Of a stretch of 64,000 bases of DNA, positions 41,324 through 50,363 are shown one piece after another. The translations under genes were made by a program, and so were the position numbers. Below the pieces are notes generated by a model, which was not told where the DNA came from, made no database searches, and saw nothing but the letters and a program-made list of their open reading frames with translations. Source of the stretch: Rhizobium acidisoli (GTDB lineage Bacteria > Pseudomonadota > Alphaproteobacteria > Rhizobiales > Rhizobiaceae); contig NZ_CP035002.1 of NCBI RefSeq assembly GCF_002531755.2, positions 558,001 through 622,000 of the forward strand, in the 5' to 3' direction. Position 1 is the first letter of the stretch; the number at the start of each line of letters is the position of its first letter.

Positions 41324-42520
41324 ATGAGCGCGGTCAGTTCGTTACCGTCATTCGAATTTGACGACAAAATCCTGATGCAAGGAGCGGAGATATCGCGCAA
41401 GCTTGATCAATTGCGTCTGGAGAATTTTCCGCCCGATGCCAGAAAGACCCTTCGAAAGTTTTCGGTGGCTGAAGTTGCGCACTATCTGGGCGTCACGCCA
41501 AGCAATTTGAAGCGTCTGTACCTCGACGGCAAGGGCCCAACTCCGATCGCAATGTCTGGAAATCGTAGGTACTATACTGCGCACCAGATGCTGGAGCTCC
41601 GCTACTTTCTCGACAGGACCGGGAAAACCGAAGCTAAGCGGTATGTTCCGCATCGCAAGCAAACCGATAAGCTTCAAGTCATTGCGGTTGTCAATTTCAA
41701 GGGGGGGTCTGGCAAGACGACGACGGCCGCTCATCTTGCCCAGCACCTTGCGCTGACTGGGCATCGCGTTCTGGCTGTCGATCTCGATCCTCAAGCGTCT
41801 CTTTCCGCTTTGCACGGGTTCCAGCCGGAATTGGATAAAAACCCCTCGCTCTACGATTCTATCCGCTATGATGACGAACGCAAACTTATCTCCGACATCA
41901 TAATGCCCACCAATTTTCCCGGTCTTGATATTATTCCCGCCAATCTGGAACTGCAGGAATACGAGTACGACACGCCGCTGGCCATGCAGTCCGGGACCGA
42001 AGGCAAGCGGTTTTTCACCCGTTTTGGAAAAGTGCTCGAAGACGTGGATAGCCGTTATGATGTCGTCGTGGTGGATTGCCCGCCGCAACTGGGGTATCTC
42101 ACCTTAACCGCACTCACTGCTGCCACATCTGTTTTAATTACCGTCCATCCACAGATGCTGGATTTGATGTCGATGTCGCAGTTCCTCCTCATGCTCGGCA
42201 ACATTACGAAAACAATCAAGAAGGCGGGCGCCAATGTGCGAATGGATTGGCTGCGCTACCTGATCACTCGCTTTGAGCCTACCGACATTCCTCAGGTCCA
42301 GATGCTTGGTTTCATGCAATCAATGCTGGCTCAGGAGATCCTAAGGAGCCCGATGGTGAAAACGACGGCGATTTCGGATGCCGGCCTGACCAAGAGAACC
42401 CTTTATGAGTTAGATCGCTCAAATTTCACCCGCGAGACCTACGATCGCGCGATGGAATGTATGGATGCAGTTAATTTCGAAATCCAAGGCCTAATTCATA
42501 AGGCATGGGGGAGACTTTGA
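41324..42520 (+). CDS. repA: RepA: ParA-type partition ATPase of a repABC-family replicon
   Basis: The protein has 398 residues, full length for the family. An N-terminal helix-turn-helix (VAEVAHYLGVTPSNLKRLYLDG, about residues 50-70) is followed by a deviant Walker A NFKGGSGKTTTAAHLAQHL, an A' motif LAVDLDPQASLS and the Walker B region VVVDCPPQLGYLT. It segregates the replicon with RepB and represses its own operon. It begins 268 bases after the IS630 element. The repB gene follows after 75 bases. Nothing in the protein looks degraded. Confidence 0.93.
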   Translation: MSAVSSLPSFEFDDKILMQGAEISRKLDQLRLENFPPDARKTLRKFSVAEVAHYLGVTPSNLKRLYLDGKGPTPIAMSGNRRYYTAHQMLELRYFLDRTGKTEAKRYVPHRKQTDKLQVIAVVNFKGGSGKTTTAAHLAQHLALTGHRVLAVDLDPQASLSALHGFQPELDKNPSLYDSIRYDDERKLISDIIMPTNFPGLDIIPANLELQEYEYDTPLAMQSGTEGKRFFTRFGKVLEDVDSRYDVVVVDCPPQLGYLTLTALTAATSVLITVHPQMLDLMSMSQFLLMLGNITKTIKKAGANVRMDWLRYLITRFEPTDIPQVQMLGFMQSMLAQEILRSPMVKTTAISDAGLTKRTLYELDRSNFTRETYDRAMECMDAVNFEIQGLIHKAWGRL

Positions 42521-42525
42521 TGATG

Positions 42526-42539
42526 TTGACTGCCGTCAA
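42526..42539. promoter_or_regulatory. parS-like palindrome between repA and repB
   Basis: TTGACTGCCGTCAA differs from the perfect palindrome upstream of repA by one base. It lies 6 bases after the repA stop, a known location for centromere sites in some repABC operons. Confidence 0.6.
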
Positions 42540-42595
42540 AACGTTAATTTCTCCAATTGAAATCAAGCGGATAGTGCGGACGTGAGGATAGCGAG

Positions 42596-43567
42596 ATGGC
42601 TCGAAAGAACCCATTTTTGAACGTCATGAATGAAACGCCGGCAGACGAGAACCGCGATGTTCTGAACTACGCGATCAAAGGTGCGTCCAAATCGATCCTG
42701 AGTTCGATCGACGAGCTTGCGGCACGTGCAGACCGATTGCTTGAGGGTGAGACAGTCGTTGAACTTGATCCTGACCTGATCGACGCGTCGTTCGTGCGCG
42801 ATCGCATCGAGGATGACGAGCAAGAATTCGGGCAGCTGCTTCTGGCCATTCGCGAGCGGGGCCAGGATAGCCCCATTTTAGTCCGGCCACACCCGATGCT
42901 GACGGGGCGCTATATGGTCGTGTTTGGCCATCGGCGTCTACGCGCGGCGAGGGTATTGGGACGAAGAGTTCGTGCCGTTGTCAAAGAATTGAAGGATAGC
43001 GACCATCTCGTTGCGCAGGGGCAGGAGAATTCGGCCCGCGCCAACCTGTCGTTTTTCGAGAAGGCGATGTTTGCAAGTGAGATTGCGCGGCTCCAATTGG
43101 ATGGGGACAACGCGATCATTCTCTCGGCGCTCTCCGTGGACCGGGCCACTCTGTCGAAGATGTTGGCAGTGGCGAGCATGCCCGGCGAGGTGCTTGATTC
43201 CCTTGGCGCGGCGAAGGGCATCGGCCGGGATCGCTGGTACGAGCTGAAGACACTATTGGAGCGGCCCTCAAATTTGGAGAAGGCGCTTGCCTTCGTCAAG
43301 TCCGATGAGTTTGGCGCGAAAAGTGGCGATGATCGCTTCAATGCCTTGCTCATCCACATCAAAGCCGCGGGTCGGCCGGTTCCATCAAAATCGGTGAGTA
43401 CGTCCAAATGGGTTTCCGAGGACAAGTCTGTTACTGCCGATGTGAAGAGCGACGGGCGGAATTACACGCTTGCCCTGAAGGCCAAGGATGCTATCGCGTT
43501 TGGAGACTTCCTGTCCGAAAGCCTGACCGATTTGTATAAGGCCTATCGACGCCGTAACGGTAATTAG
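42596..43567 (+). CDS. repB: RepB: ParB-type centromere-binding partition protein
   Basis: This 323-residue, full-length protein has the ParB/RepB-N motif: QLLLAIRERGQDSPILVRPHP, then YMVVFGHRRLRAARVLG, and the helper stretch GQENSARANLSFFEKAMFA. A helix-turn-helix region follows (ILSALSVDRATLSKMLAVA). It binds parS sites and stimulates RepA. In intact repABC operons the replication initiator repC and a small antisense RNA follow directly. Here no repC is present in the 600 or so bases of non-IS DNA that follow. Confidence 0.92.
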   Translation: MARKNPFLNVMNETPADENRDVLNYAIKGASKSILSSIDELAARADRLLEGETVVELDPDLIDASFVRDRIEDDEQEFGQLLLAIRERGQDSPILVRPHPMLTGRYMVVFGHRRLRAARVLGRRVRAVVKELKDSDHLVAQGQENSARANLSFFEKAMFASEIARLQLDGDNAIILSALSVDRATLSKMLAVASMPGEVLDSLGAAKGIGRDRWYELKTLLERPSNLEKALAFVKSDEFGAKSGDDRFNALLIHIKAAGRPVPSKSVSTSKWVSEDKSVTADVKSDGRNYTLALKAKDAIAFGDFLSESLTDLYKAYRRRNGN

Positions 43568-43843
43568 GTGTCAAAGCGAGAAATAATTGCTCGAAATGCC
43601 CATCTGGCCGCAGCTCAAACAAAGCGACCGCGTGAAGTCGAGAGCCAAAAAGCAAGTTTCGGGAAAGCAGCGGGTTGATGGTTAGCCAAGTGCAGGTCCT
43701 GAATTCCATATAAGATCGTCGCCAACGCCCGCCCGTCGCGCCATCGTCGGTAGCGGAAGCGAAACTGGCTTTTGCTTCTGATTAGGGCTCTGCTTTGCAT
43801 GTCTTCAACGAGTTATGGTTGTCGAGCCCGTATCTTTGAGGCC
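43568..43843. other. DNA after repB with no repC and no supportable gene
   Basis: This is where the antisense RNA and the start of repC would be expected. I see no RepC-like N-terminus and no strong hairpin typical of the inc RNA. A 61-codon minus-strand frame (43615-43800) is not recognisable. The stretch ends at the IS66 target duplication. Confidence 0.5.
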
Positions 43844-43852
43844 GTGCTACCG

Positions 43853-45645
43853 GTAAGCGGGGCAAATCCGGTGGCAATGCCAGCACAATGAGCAGGGACA
43901 AGCCTTCAGGCGCGTGCCGCAACCATGGAAGGGAGTGGCGGAACACGATGATCGTCGTCGCCGATGCCCAACCGGTCGCCAAGGTAGTGCCAGAACGACA
44001 GGCCAAGCTTCTGGCAGGTCTTCATCAGACCGAGCATGCTGTCACGCGCCTGCCGGCCGTTGCGACTGACCGTGCCGCCGGAAATCTTTCGCTTGATGAC
44101 AAAGCCGCGCAGATCTCTTTCCGAGGCGTTCGTATGCAGCGGCGTCTCAGGCCGCTCCAGAACCCGCAGCAGCTCGGCCTTGCGGCGCTTCAACCGAGAC
44201 AAGAGTTTGTCGAGGTCGCCATAGCCGGTGCGGATGGAGAATATCCGATCGAACCGGACCTGAAGGCCTTGGGCCGCTCGCCTACTAGGTCTTCGCTGGT
44301 AGTCTTTCAGAAGTTTGTAAAAAAGCCAGATCAGCTCGCGCAGCGTCTCGACATGCTTCACTTGGCCGGGTGTTGCCGGCATCAGCTTGTGCAGCAAACG
44401 TTCGGCGTGAACCCAACACAGCGCATGGGTGCCGACACGGAATTGTCCGGCATCGTCGGAGACAATCACCGCATTGCCGACCAGGCCATGATGGCGGATG
44501 GAGCCCCAGATGCCGGCCTCGGCAAACGGGCGAAGAGCGTCACTGTCAAAGATATCGACGCCATGTTCGGCCAGGTACGCGAGAAACGGAACCTGATTGG
44601 CAAACCGCCGCGGTTCACATGTATTCAAATGCGCCAGAAGGGCGGGGTCGACCTGACGATCTTCCAGAAAGGTGAAGGCGGCATCGTTGAGAACATAGTC
44701 CTGATAGTTGCCGCGCAGCAGGGCCAGAAAGTTCAGCCGCGACTTCGACGGCGCCGTGCGGAAGGCGGTGAAATACTCGCCTCCGATCTGTGTCGTATGG
44801 AAATTGCGGTTGGCATGACGGGCGCCAGTGTCGTCAACTGTGACAAAGGGAGCCGAGACCAGGCCCGCATGCAGCACGGCAGCATCCTCGGCATGAAAGC
44901 CATCCAGCCGCTCTGTCAAAAACCGGATGACCTGGCGTTTGGAAATCTCGACGCCGACATCGTTCAGCAAGGTCGTCAATCGCTGCGTCGTCACCTGCCC
45001 ATGGCTATGAAGCATCAGGCAGAAGCGACGCAGCCTGGCGCCGTAGCCGCCCTTTATCCCCGCAGGCAGCGGCGCGACGATCGTGCGTCCATCCGGAGTC
45101 ACCCAGCATTCGCGGCGATAGCGCACCACTTCGGCCCGCACGACCAGATCCCGCACCACGCAATCCTTGTAGCCCTTGAAGCGCGATCCGGGTGGTGCGT
45201 TGGCAGGCAGCACCTCTTCGCGCGTGACGCTGCCCTTGTCGCCTTTCGGCCCGCGACGCCGCGCAGGCTTTCGGCTGCCGGCAACCGTTTTGTCACTCGT
45301 TGCCTGTTCCATGCCCGATGGCCTGAAGGGTGGGCGCGGCGGCAGGTTTTTGAGCCGCGCAATCTCGTCGCGCAGAAGCTGGTTGTCGACCTTCAGCCGC
45401 GTGTTCTCTACCCTGAGCAGGTCGTTTTCTTCACGAAGCTTTCGGTTGTCAGCCTCAAGCTTCTCGATCCGGATTTCTGCCCGATCAGCCCGCTCCACCA
45501 GACCAGTCACCAACTCCCGCAGCGCCTTCAGCGACAGCGTGTCGGCATGCTCGACCATGGGGAGGCGGCGCTTCGTCATAAAGGAAGTGAATCATGATTC
45601 ACAAAAAACAGGAATCCCTTCTGCCACCAGATCTGCTCCAGTTAC
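43853..45645 (-). mobile_element. IS66-family insertion sequence (single-transposase type)
   Basis: The left end GTAAGCGGGGCAAATCCGGT (43853-) and the right end, read inward, GTAACTGGAGCAGATCTGGT (45645 leftward) are terminal repeats matching at 19 of the first 24 positions. The 9-mer GTGCTACCG flanks both sides (43844-43852 and 45646-45654), which fits the 8-bp target duplication of this family. Length is 1793 bases. Only the large transposase is encoded; the tnpA/tnpB accessory genes of classic IS66 are absent, as in the ISBst12-like subgroup. Confidence 0.85.
43906..45579 (-). CDS. IS66-family transposase
   Basis: The 557-residue protein has an N-terminal leucine-zipper-like coiled coil (residues about 15-75, rich in Glu/Leu/Arg/Asn) and a basic Pro-rich linker. 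The catalytic domain carries the first Asp in FVTVDDTGARH, the second in VIVSDDAGQF and Glu in NASERDLRGFVIKRKISGG. The DDE triad appears intact, so the element may be active. It occupies nearly all of the IS. Confidence 0.9.
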   Translation of the reverse strand: MTKRRLPMVEHADTLSLKALRELVTGLVERADRAEIRIEKLEADNRKLREENDLLRVENTRLKVDNQLLRDEIARLKNLPPRPPFRPSGMEQATSDKTVAGSRKPARRRGPKGDKGSVTREEVLPANAPPGSRFKGYKDCVVRDLVVRAEVVRYRRECWVTPDGRTIVAPLPAGIKGGYGARLRRFCLMLHSHGQVTTQRLTTLLNDVGVEISKRQVIRFLTERLDGFHAEDAAVLHAGLVSAPFVTVDDTGARHANRNFHTTQIGGEYFTAFRTAPSKSRLNFLALLRGNYQDYVLNDAAFTFLEDRQVDPALLAHLNTCEPRRFANQVPFLAYLAEHGVDIFDSDALRPFAEAGIWGSIRHHGLVGNAVIVSDDAGQFRVGTHALCWVHAERLLHKLMPATPGQVKHVETLRELIWLFYKLLKDYQRRPSRRAAQGLQVRFDRIFSIRTGYGDLDKLLSRLKRRKAELLRVLERPETPLHTNASERDLRGFVIKRKISGGTVSRNGRQARDSMLGLMKTCQKLGLSFWHYLGDRLGIGDDDHRVPPLPSMVAARA

Positions 45646-45654
45646 GTGCTACCG

Positions 45655-45974
45655 TGCTACCCGACTTACGGTGGTCGCCTTAGGGAGAACGTTAAGGATT
45701 CGCGGGCGCGCGCATGCGCCGGATCGTTCGAATGACGCGGGTCGTCCAAACGGCGGCCGTCTTGGCCCGGGTGAGGACGACTGTGTGGCCGGGCGGATGA
45801 AGGAGTCAGCGCAGTAGCTACCAAGTGGCGCCGGATTTGGTGATTGTGCATTTGAGGAGGCGGCTAACGGGGAATACAATCTAGCGCAGTTGACGCGAAA
45901 CACATATTGACGGTACGGCAAAGCGATAGCGCAAAGGGCGGCTACAGACGGTAAGCAAGGAAGAGCTGCGGAAC
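45655..45974. other. Intergenic region between IS66 and the O-antigen genes
   Basis: About 320 bases without a supportable gene. Two TTGACG hexamers (near 45888 and 45911) could serve as -35 elements for the sugar transferase gene, but no good -10 is evident. Confidence 0.4.
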
Positions 45975-46541
45975 ATGGACTTGAAACGGGCGGTGGATTT
46001 TTTCCTGGCTTTGATTGTTTCGATGGTCCTGTTCGTTCCGATCCTTATCGTCGCTGTTTGTGTTCGCTTTACCTCGCCCGGACCCATCCTCTATTGGTCA
46101 AAACGTGTCGGCCGTTTCAATCGGATCTTCCTGATGCCGAAATTCCGCAGCATGCGCGTCGACACGCCAACGGTCGCCACGCATCTGCTCGATAATCCGG
46201 ATCGGTTTTTGACACCCATCGGCTCGTTTCTGCGCAAATCGAGCCTCGACGAACTGCCGCAACTCTGGTGCATTCTGAGGGGCAGGATGAGTTTCGTCGG
46301 CCCACGGCCGGCGCTTTATAATCAGGATGATCTGATCGAGCTGCGGACGGCCCAGGGTGTCGACCAGCTTCTGCCCGGATTGACCGGGTGGGCGCAGATC
46401 AACGGCCGCGACGAGTTGCCTGTTCCGGAGAAGGTGAAATTCGACGTCGAATATCTGAGGCGGCGTTCATTTGGCTTCGACATGCGCATCCTGTTTCTGA
46501 CCGCAGGCAAGGTAATCCGCCGCAAGGGAATACGGCACTAG
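45975..46541 (+). CDS. Initiating undecaprenyl-phosphate sugar-1-phosphate transferase (PglC/WbaP-like)
   Basis: The 188-residue protein has one N-terminal re-entrant/TM helix (KRAVDFFLALIVSMVLF). The catalytic domain has the conserved PILYWSKRVGR, MPKFRSMR and the Asp-Glu dyad in KSSLDELPQLWCILRGRMS, then VGPRPAL and LPGLTGWAQINGRD. It is the small, catalytic-domain-only form. It would start a polyprenyl-linked repeat unit in the inner membrane. Next to a 4,6-dehydratase gene it resembles the initiating QuiNAc-1-P transferase of R. etli O-antigen synthesis (recollection, not verified). Confidence 0.88.
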   Translation: MDLKRAVDFFLALIVSMVLFVPILIVAVCVRFTSPGPILYWSKRVGRFNRIFLMPKFRSMRVDTPTVATHLLDNPDRFLTPIGSFLRKSSLDELPQLWCILRGRMSFVGPRPALYNQDDLIELRTAQGVDQLLPGLTGWAQINGRDELPVPEKVKFDVEYLRRRSFGFDMRILFLTAGKVIRRKGIRH

Positions 46542-46663
46542 GCTACCTACTTCTGATAGATAAGCGGTGCGGAAGACCTTGGTCTCCGATTATTTCAGTT
46601 GCGCTCGTTGCAGAAAGCGACAAGAAGGTGGTTGTCTGTTGATCTGCGAGACGCTGGTGAGCG

Positions 46664-48658
46664 ATGCCTGAAAATTCTCCCTCTGAGACATCGCGCTCAC
46701 GATGGTTGTTGGTGCCGATGCAAGCGCTCGTCGCCCCTTTGCTGGCGATGCCGCGGGTTGCCAAACGCGCTCTGGCATTGCTGGTGGATTCCAGCTTTTG
46801 TGTTCTGACGATCTGGCTGGCCTATTGCTTCCGGCTGAATGAATGGACGGTGCTGACCGGCGTGCAGTGGTTGCCGGTTTTCGTTTCGCTGTGCATGGCG
46901 CTTCCCATCTTCATCGTCATGGGTATGTATCGGGCGATCTTCCGTTATGCCAATCTGGCCGCGTTCATCACCGTTTTAAAGGCGATTGCGATCTACGGCT
47001 TCGCCTTCATGACGATATTTACGGCTCTCAGCGTGCCGGGTGTTCCGAGAACCGTCGGCATTCTTCAGCCTTTCCTGCTGCTGATCGGGATCGGGCTGTC
47101 GCGGCTGGGTATCCGTTATTGGCTGGGCGATGCCTACCAGCGTATCCTTCACAAGAATATGCTCGCGAAGGTCCTCATCTATGGGGCGGGCAAGGCCGGG
47201 CGGCAACTTGCGGCTGCCCTGACGAACAGCGCCGAACTCAACGTCGTCGGCTATCTGGATGATGATCCGCGCCTCAAGGGCGGCGTCATGGGCGGCTTGC
47301 CGATCTATGACCCCTCGGATCTTCCGGTGCTTGCCGAAACCCTTGGCGTGCACAATGTGCTTCTTGCTTTGCCATCTGCCTCCCGCCAGCGGCGCAACGA
47401 AATCCTGGAGCATATCCGCAAAGCCAGGGTGAATGTTCGTACATTGCCGGATCTCACGGCACTCGCTCAGGGACGTGTCGCCGTCTCCGATATTCGTGAG
47501 CTGGAGATCGAAGATCTGCTGGGGAGAGAAGCGGTCGCGCCGCGGCAGGAATTGCTCGACAAGGCGATGCGCAACAAGGTGGTGATGGTGACGGGCGCCG
47601 GCGGCTCGATCGGCGGCGAGTTGTGCCGCCAGATTCTGCGCAATGCGCCTTCCAGCCTGATCCTCCTCGATCAGAACGAGTTTGCGCTTTACAATATCGA
47701 TGCCGAATTGCGGAAGCTGGCCGAACTCTACGAGCATGAAAATCTGCAGATCGTTCCGATCCTCTGTTCCGTCCGCGATCAGGACCGCATGGAGCATATC
47801 ATCCAGAGCTGGCGGCCGCAGACGCTCTATCATGCCGCCGCCTACAAGCATGTGCCGCTTGTCGAACATAATGCCGTTGAAGGCATCAAGAACAACGTCA
47901 TGGGCACGCTTGTTGCGGCGCGCGCGGCGCGTAAATACGGCGTCTCGAATTTCGTGCTGATCAGTACGGATAAGGCCGTGCGTCCGACAAATGTGATGGG
48001 CGCCAGCAAGAGGCTGGCGGAGATGGTTCTGCAGGCGCTCGCCGCAGAATCGGCAACCGACAGACTGCGGACGAATTTTTCCATGGTCCGCTTCGGAAAC
48101 GTCCTCGGCTCCTCCGGATCCGTCGTGCCGCTTTTCAGGCAGCAGATCAAGGAAGGCGGCCCCGTTACCCTGACGCACCGTGAAATAACCCGCTATTTCA
48201 TGACCATTTCGGAAGCCTCGCAGCTCGTCATCCAGGCCGGCGCGATGGGCGAGGGCGGCGATGTTTTCCTGCTCGATATGGGAGAGCCCGTTCGCATCGC
48301 CGATCTTGCCCGCAAGATGGTGGAGCTGTCCGGTCTGAGCGTCCGCGACAACAACACCCCCGAAGGCGATATCGAGCTTTCCGTGACCGGCCTCAGGCCG
48401 GGCGAGAAGCTCTATGAAGAACTGCTGATCGGGGATAATCCGGAAACAACCGAACATCCCCGGATCATGAAGGCGCGTGAGGATTTCCTGTTGTGGCCGG
48501 AGCTTTTGAAGAGGCTCAACTCGCTCAACGCGGCATTGGATCGGAACGATATGGCCGCTGCACGTGCGATATTGGCCGAGCTTGTTTCGGGCTATTCGTC
48601 GACGGGTGAGGTCTCGGATCTGGCATTCACCGGCGCCGAAACCAATACGGCCGCCTGA
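46664..48658 (+). CDS. Polysaccharide biosynthesis nucleoside-diphosphate-sugar 4,6-dehydratase (WbpM/CapD-like, membrane)
   Basis: The protein has 664 residues. About four N-terminal membrane helices (residues 20-140) and a CoA-binding-like Rossmann domain (GAGKAGRQLAAAL) are followed by the catalytic extended-SDR domain with VTGAGGSIGGELCRQI. The TDKAVRPTNVMGASKR segment is typical of WbpM/FlaA1-type UDP-GlcNAc dehydratases, which have Met in place of the usual Tyr. It makes a 4-keto-6-deoxy sugar for O-antigen (for example toward QuiNAc). It is 122 bases downstream of the initiating transferase gene. Confidence 0.9.
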   Translation: MPENSPSETSRSRWLLVPMQALVAPLLAMPRVAKRALALLVDSSFCVLTIWLAYCFRLNEWTVLTGVQWLPVFVSLCMALPIFIVMGMYRAIFRYANLAAFITVLKAIAIYGFAFMTIFTALSVPGVPRTVGILQPFLLLIGIGLSRLGIRYWLGDAYQRILHKNMLAKVLIYGAGKAGRQLAAALTNSAELNVVGYLDDDPRLKGGVMGGLPIYDPSDLPVLAETLGVHNVLLALPSASRQRRNEILEHIRKARVNVRTLPDLTALAQGRVAVSDIRELEIEDLLGREAVAPRQELLDKAMRNKVVMVTGAGGSIGGELCRQILRNAPSSLILLDQNEFALYNIDAELRKLAELYEHENLQIVPILCSVRDQDRMEHIIQSWRPQTLYHAAAYKHVPLVEHNAVEGIKNNVMGTLVAARAARKYGVSNFVLISTDKAVRPTNVMGASKRLAEMVLQALAAESATDRLRTNFSMVRFGNVLGSSGSVVPLFRQQIKEGGPVTLTHREITRYFMTISEASQLVIQAGAMGEGGDVFLLDMGEPVRIADLARKMVELSGLSVRDNNTPEGDIELSVTGLRPGEKLYEELLIGDNPETTEHPRIMKAREDFLLWPELLKRLNSLNAALDRNDMAAARAILAELVSGYSSTGEVSDLAFTGAETNTAA

Positions 48659-48739
48659 GCCATCACGGGCGTCGAAGCACGTCTGCGTCAAACTTGATTT
48701 ATGCAACGCACCGCAGCCCACTTCCGCGGGCGACAGGCA

Positions 48740-50014
48740 TCAGTTTCGAACGACGGGCGCAAAGCCCGTGCTGCCGCGATCGACGCAAATAAGCGCGACG
48801 AGATAGGCGAAGATCGGATCCAGGGCCTTCTGATTGAACATGATGCCGAAGCTGCCGGTTATAACGTAGCTGCTGACGAGCAGCAGAGCCAGCGCAATGG
48901 CCAGATCCCGGCCCGGCCCGGCTTCCTTTCTCCAAGCGCCGATCAGCGGCGTCGCGAGCATCAGCGAAAGCGCTGCAATGCCGAAAATACCGGCGTCGAT
49001 CCCCGCGGTCAGAAAACCGTTGTGAACATGGGAATAGGTCAGTTGCGGCCTTAGGCTGTCGGGCAGCTCTGCCAACACCGAGGCCATCCGATTTTGTGGG
49101 CCATACCCCGTCAACGGGTCCTTGCTGATTGCCGATATTGCGCCTTTGTAAAGCGCAAACCGTGCACTCAGCGACGTGACTTCGCCGTCGCTGCGTTCGA
49201 GCGATGCCATATTTTCCTGCAGCGCCTCGATGCGGTGAAGGATTTGGCCGCTGCCCAGGGCGATAATGCCCGCAAACAGCAAAGAGCCTGTGATGGCAAG
49301 GCTGCGTAAGCTCAGATGGAAGCTGTGTTTGCTAAAATACCAGAGAAAGATGACGATATGAACGGGAATGACCAGCCAGGCCGAGCGCGTTCCCGAAAGC
49401 AGGACGCAGCCCAGACCGGCGGCATATCCCAGTATGGCAATTCGTTGCTCGACACTCTTGGGTGATTGAACGTTGAGAAGCGCGATGCCACCGAAAAGAA
49501 TGCCTATGACGCCCAGCAGTGCAGCGTTCGATGTCCCGGCCTCCGCCCTTTCCATCAGGAACATGATCTGCAGCAGACTGAAAAGAAAGGTAATGATCAT
49601 GCCGATACCTGCGCCGAGAATAAACAGCGGCACAAGGCGGCCATCGGGGGACTGGCGCATTCGCGGCAACAACAGCCAGACCGAAAAGAAAGGCAGCAGC
49701 CGGAATATCCAGTCCAGTTCTTCGGAGTAGGGTGGATTGACGAATATGCTCGCGATCATCACCAGTGGATAGATGGACATGCCAATGGCAACCAGCCGGT
49801 CGGATTTCGACAGGTTCAAGGCCAGGCTGCCCGTCGCTAGACAGTAGAGGCCCCACACCATCGATCCGAGAAGAATGAACGAGTTAAAGTTCGGCGAAAG
49901 TCCGGGAAGGATTGCAAACAGAAACACCGCGATGCGGTTGTTCCGATCGAGTGCGCTTCCCGCCCCATTTTCGGGATAGAGCACTGCTATCTTCAGTTGT
50001 CTGAGGTATTTCAC
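48740..50014 (-). CDS. O-antigen ligase/polymerase-family membrane protein (Wzy_C domain)
   Basis: This 424-residue protein has about eleven hydrophobic segments and a large periplasmic loop near residues 260-340 containing GYGPQNRM and the signature HVHNGFLTAGIDAGIFG, typical of the WaaL/Wzy superfamily. It would either polymerise O units or ligate O-antigen to lipid A-core at the outer face of the inner membrane. Which of the two cannot be told from sequence. It is convergent with the dehydratase gene, with an 80-base gap. Confidence 0.85.
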   Translation of the reverse strand: MKYLRQLKIAVLYPENGAGSALDRNNRIAVFLFAILPGLSPNFNSFILLGSMVWGLYCLATGSLALNLSKSDRLVAIGMSIYPLVMIASIFVNPPYSEELDWIFRLLPFFSVWLLLPRMRQSPDGRLVPLFILGAGIGMIITFLFSLLQIMFLMERAEAGTSNAALLGVIGILFGGIALLNVQSPKSVEQRIAILGYAAGLGCVLLSGTRSAWLVIPVHIVIFLWYFSKHSFHLSLRSLAITGSLLFAGIIALGSGQILHRIEALQENMASLERSDGEVTSLSARFALYKGAISAISKDPLTGYGPQNRMASVLAELPDSLRPQLTYSHVHNGFLTAGIDAGIFGIAALSLMLATPLIGAWRKEAGPGRDLAIALALLLVSSYVITGSFGIMFNQKALDPIFAYLVALICVDRGSTGFAPVVRN

Positions 50015-50363
50015 TTGCCGATCCTGACCACGCTGATGCCGTTTCGCTAAGGATCGTGATCACGCCTGTCAAGCGGGGGATTGCGTGCAATCTATGGCTT
50101 TAAGTCTCGTTGTATTCCGGCAACAGGATCGATGGGCGAAGGTGGTTGTATTAAATGTCGGAATCCGACACATCGCCAGCTTCAGCAGGAAACACGTTTG
50201 AGGTGCAGGTTGGTCGAGGTTTGGTCGGCATATATTTTCGCACAAGATCACTGAGCGCATGTCACGCCTGGGGATTGGGCAGGCGCGTTGCATCGACGGA
50301 GATGATGCTATGGTACGCGGTCGTACGCCCAGCTTGGACCTCGCGGCCGTTAAAGTGTCACGG
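50015..50363. other. Intergenic region upstream of the ligase gene
   Basis: No gene is supported in these 349 bases. TGTCGGAATCCGACA (50156-50170) is a palindrome with perfect 7-bp arms and a one-base centre and may be a regulator site. The left part should hold the ligase promoter (minus strand). Confidence 0.45.

Noticed and set aside
43888..45597. 569-codon plus-strand frame over the IS66 element
   Set aside because: Shadow of the IS66 transposase, which has the DDE motifs and sits between matching terminal repeats.
43853..45669. IS66 right end at GTAAGTCGGG (45669)
   Set aside because: It shares only a short match with the left end and gives no target duplication. The end at 45645 gives 24-bp terminal repeats and a flanking GTGCTACCG duplication.
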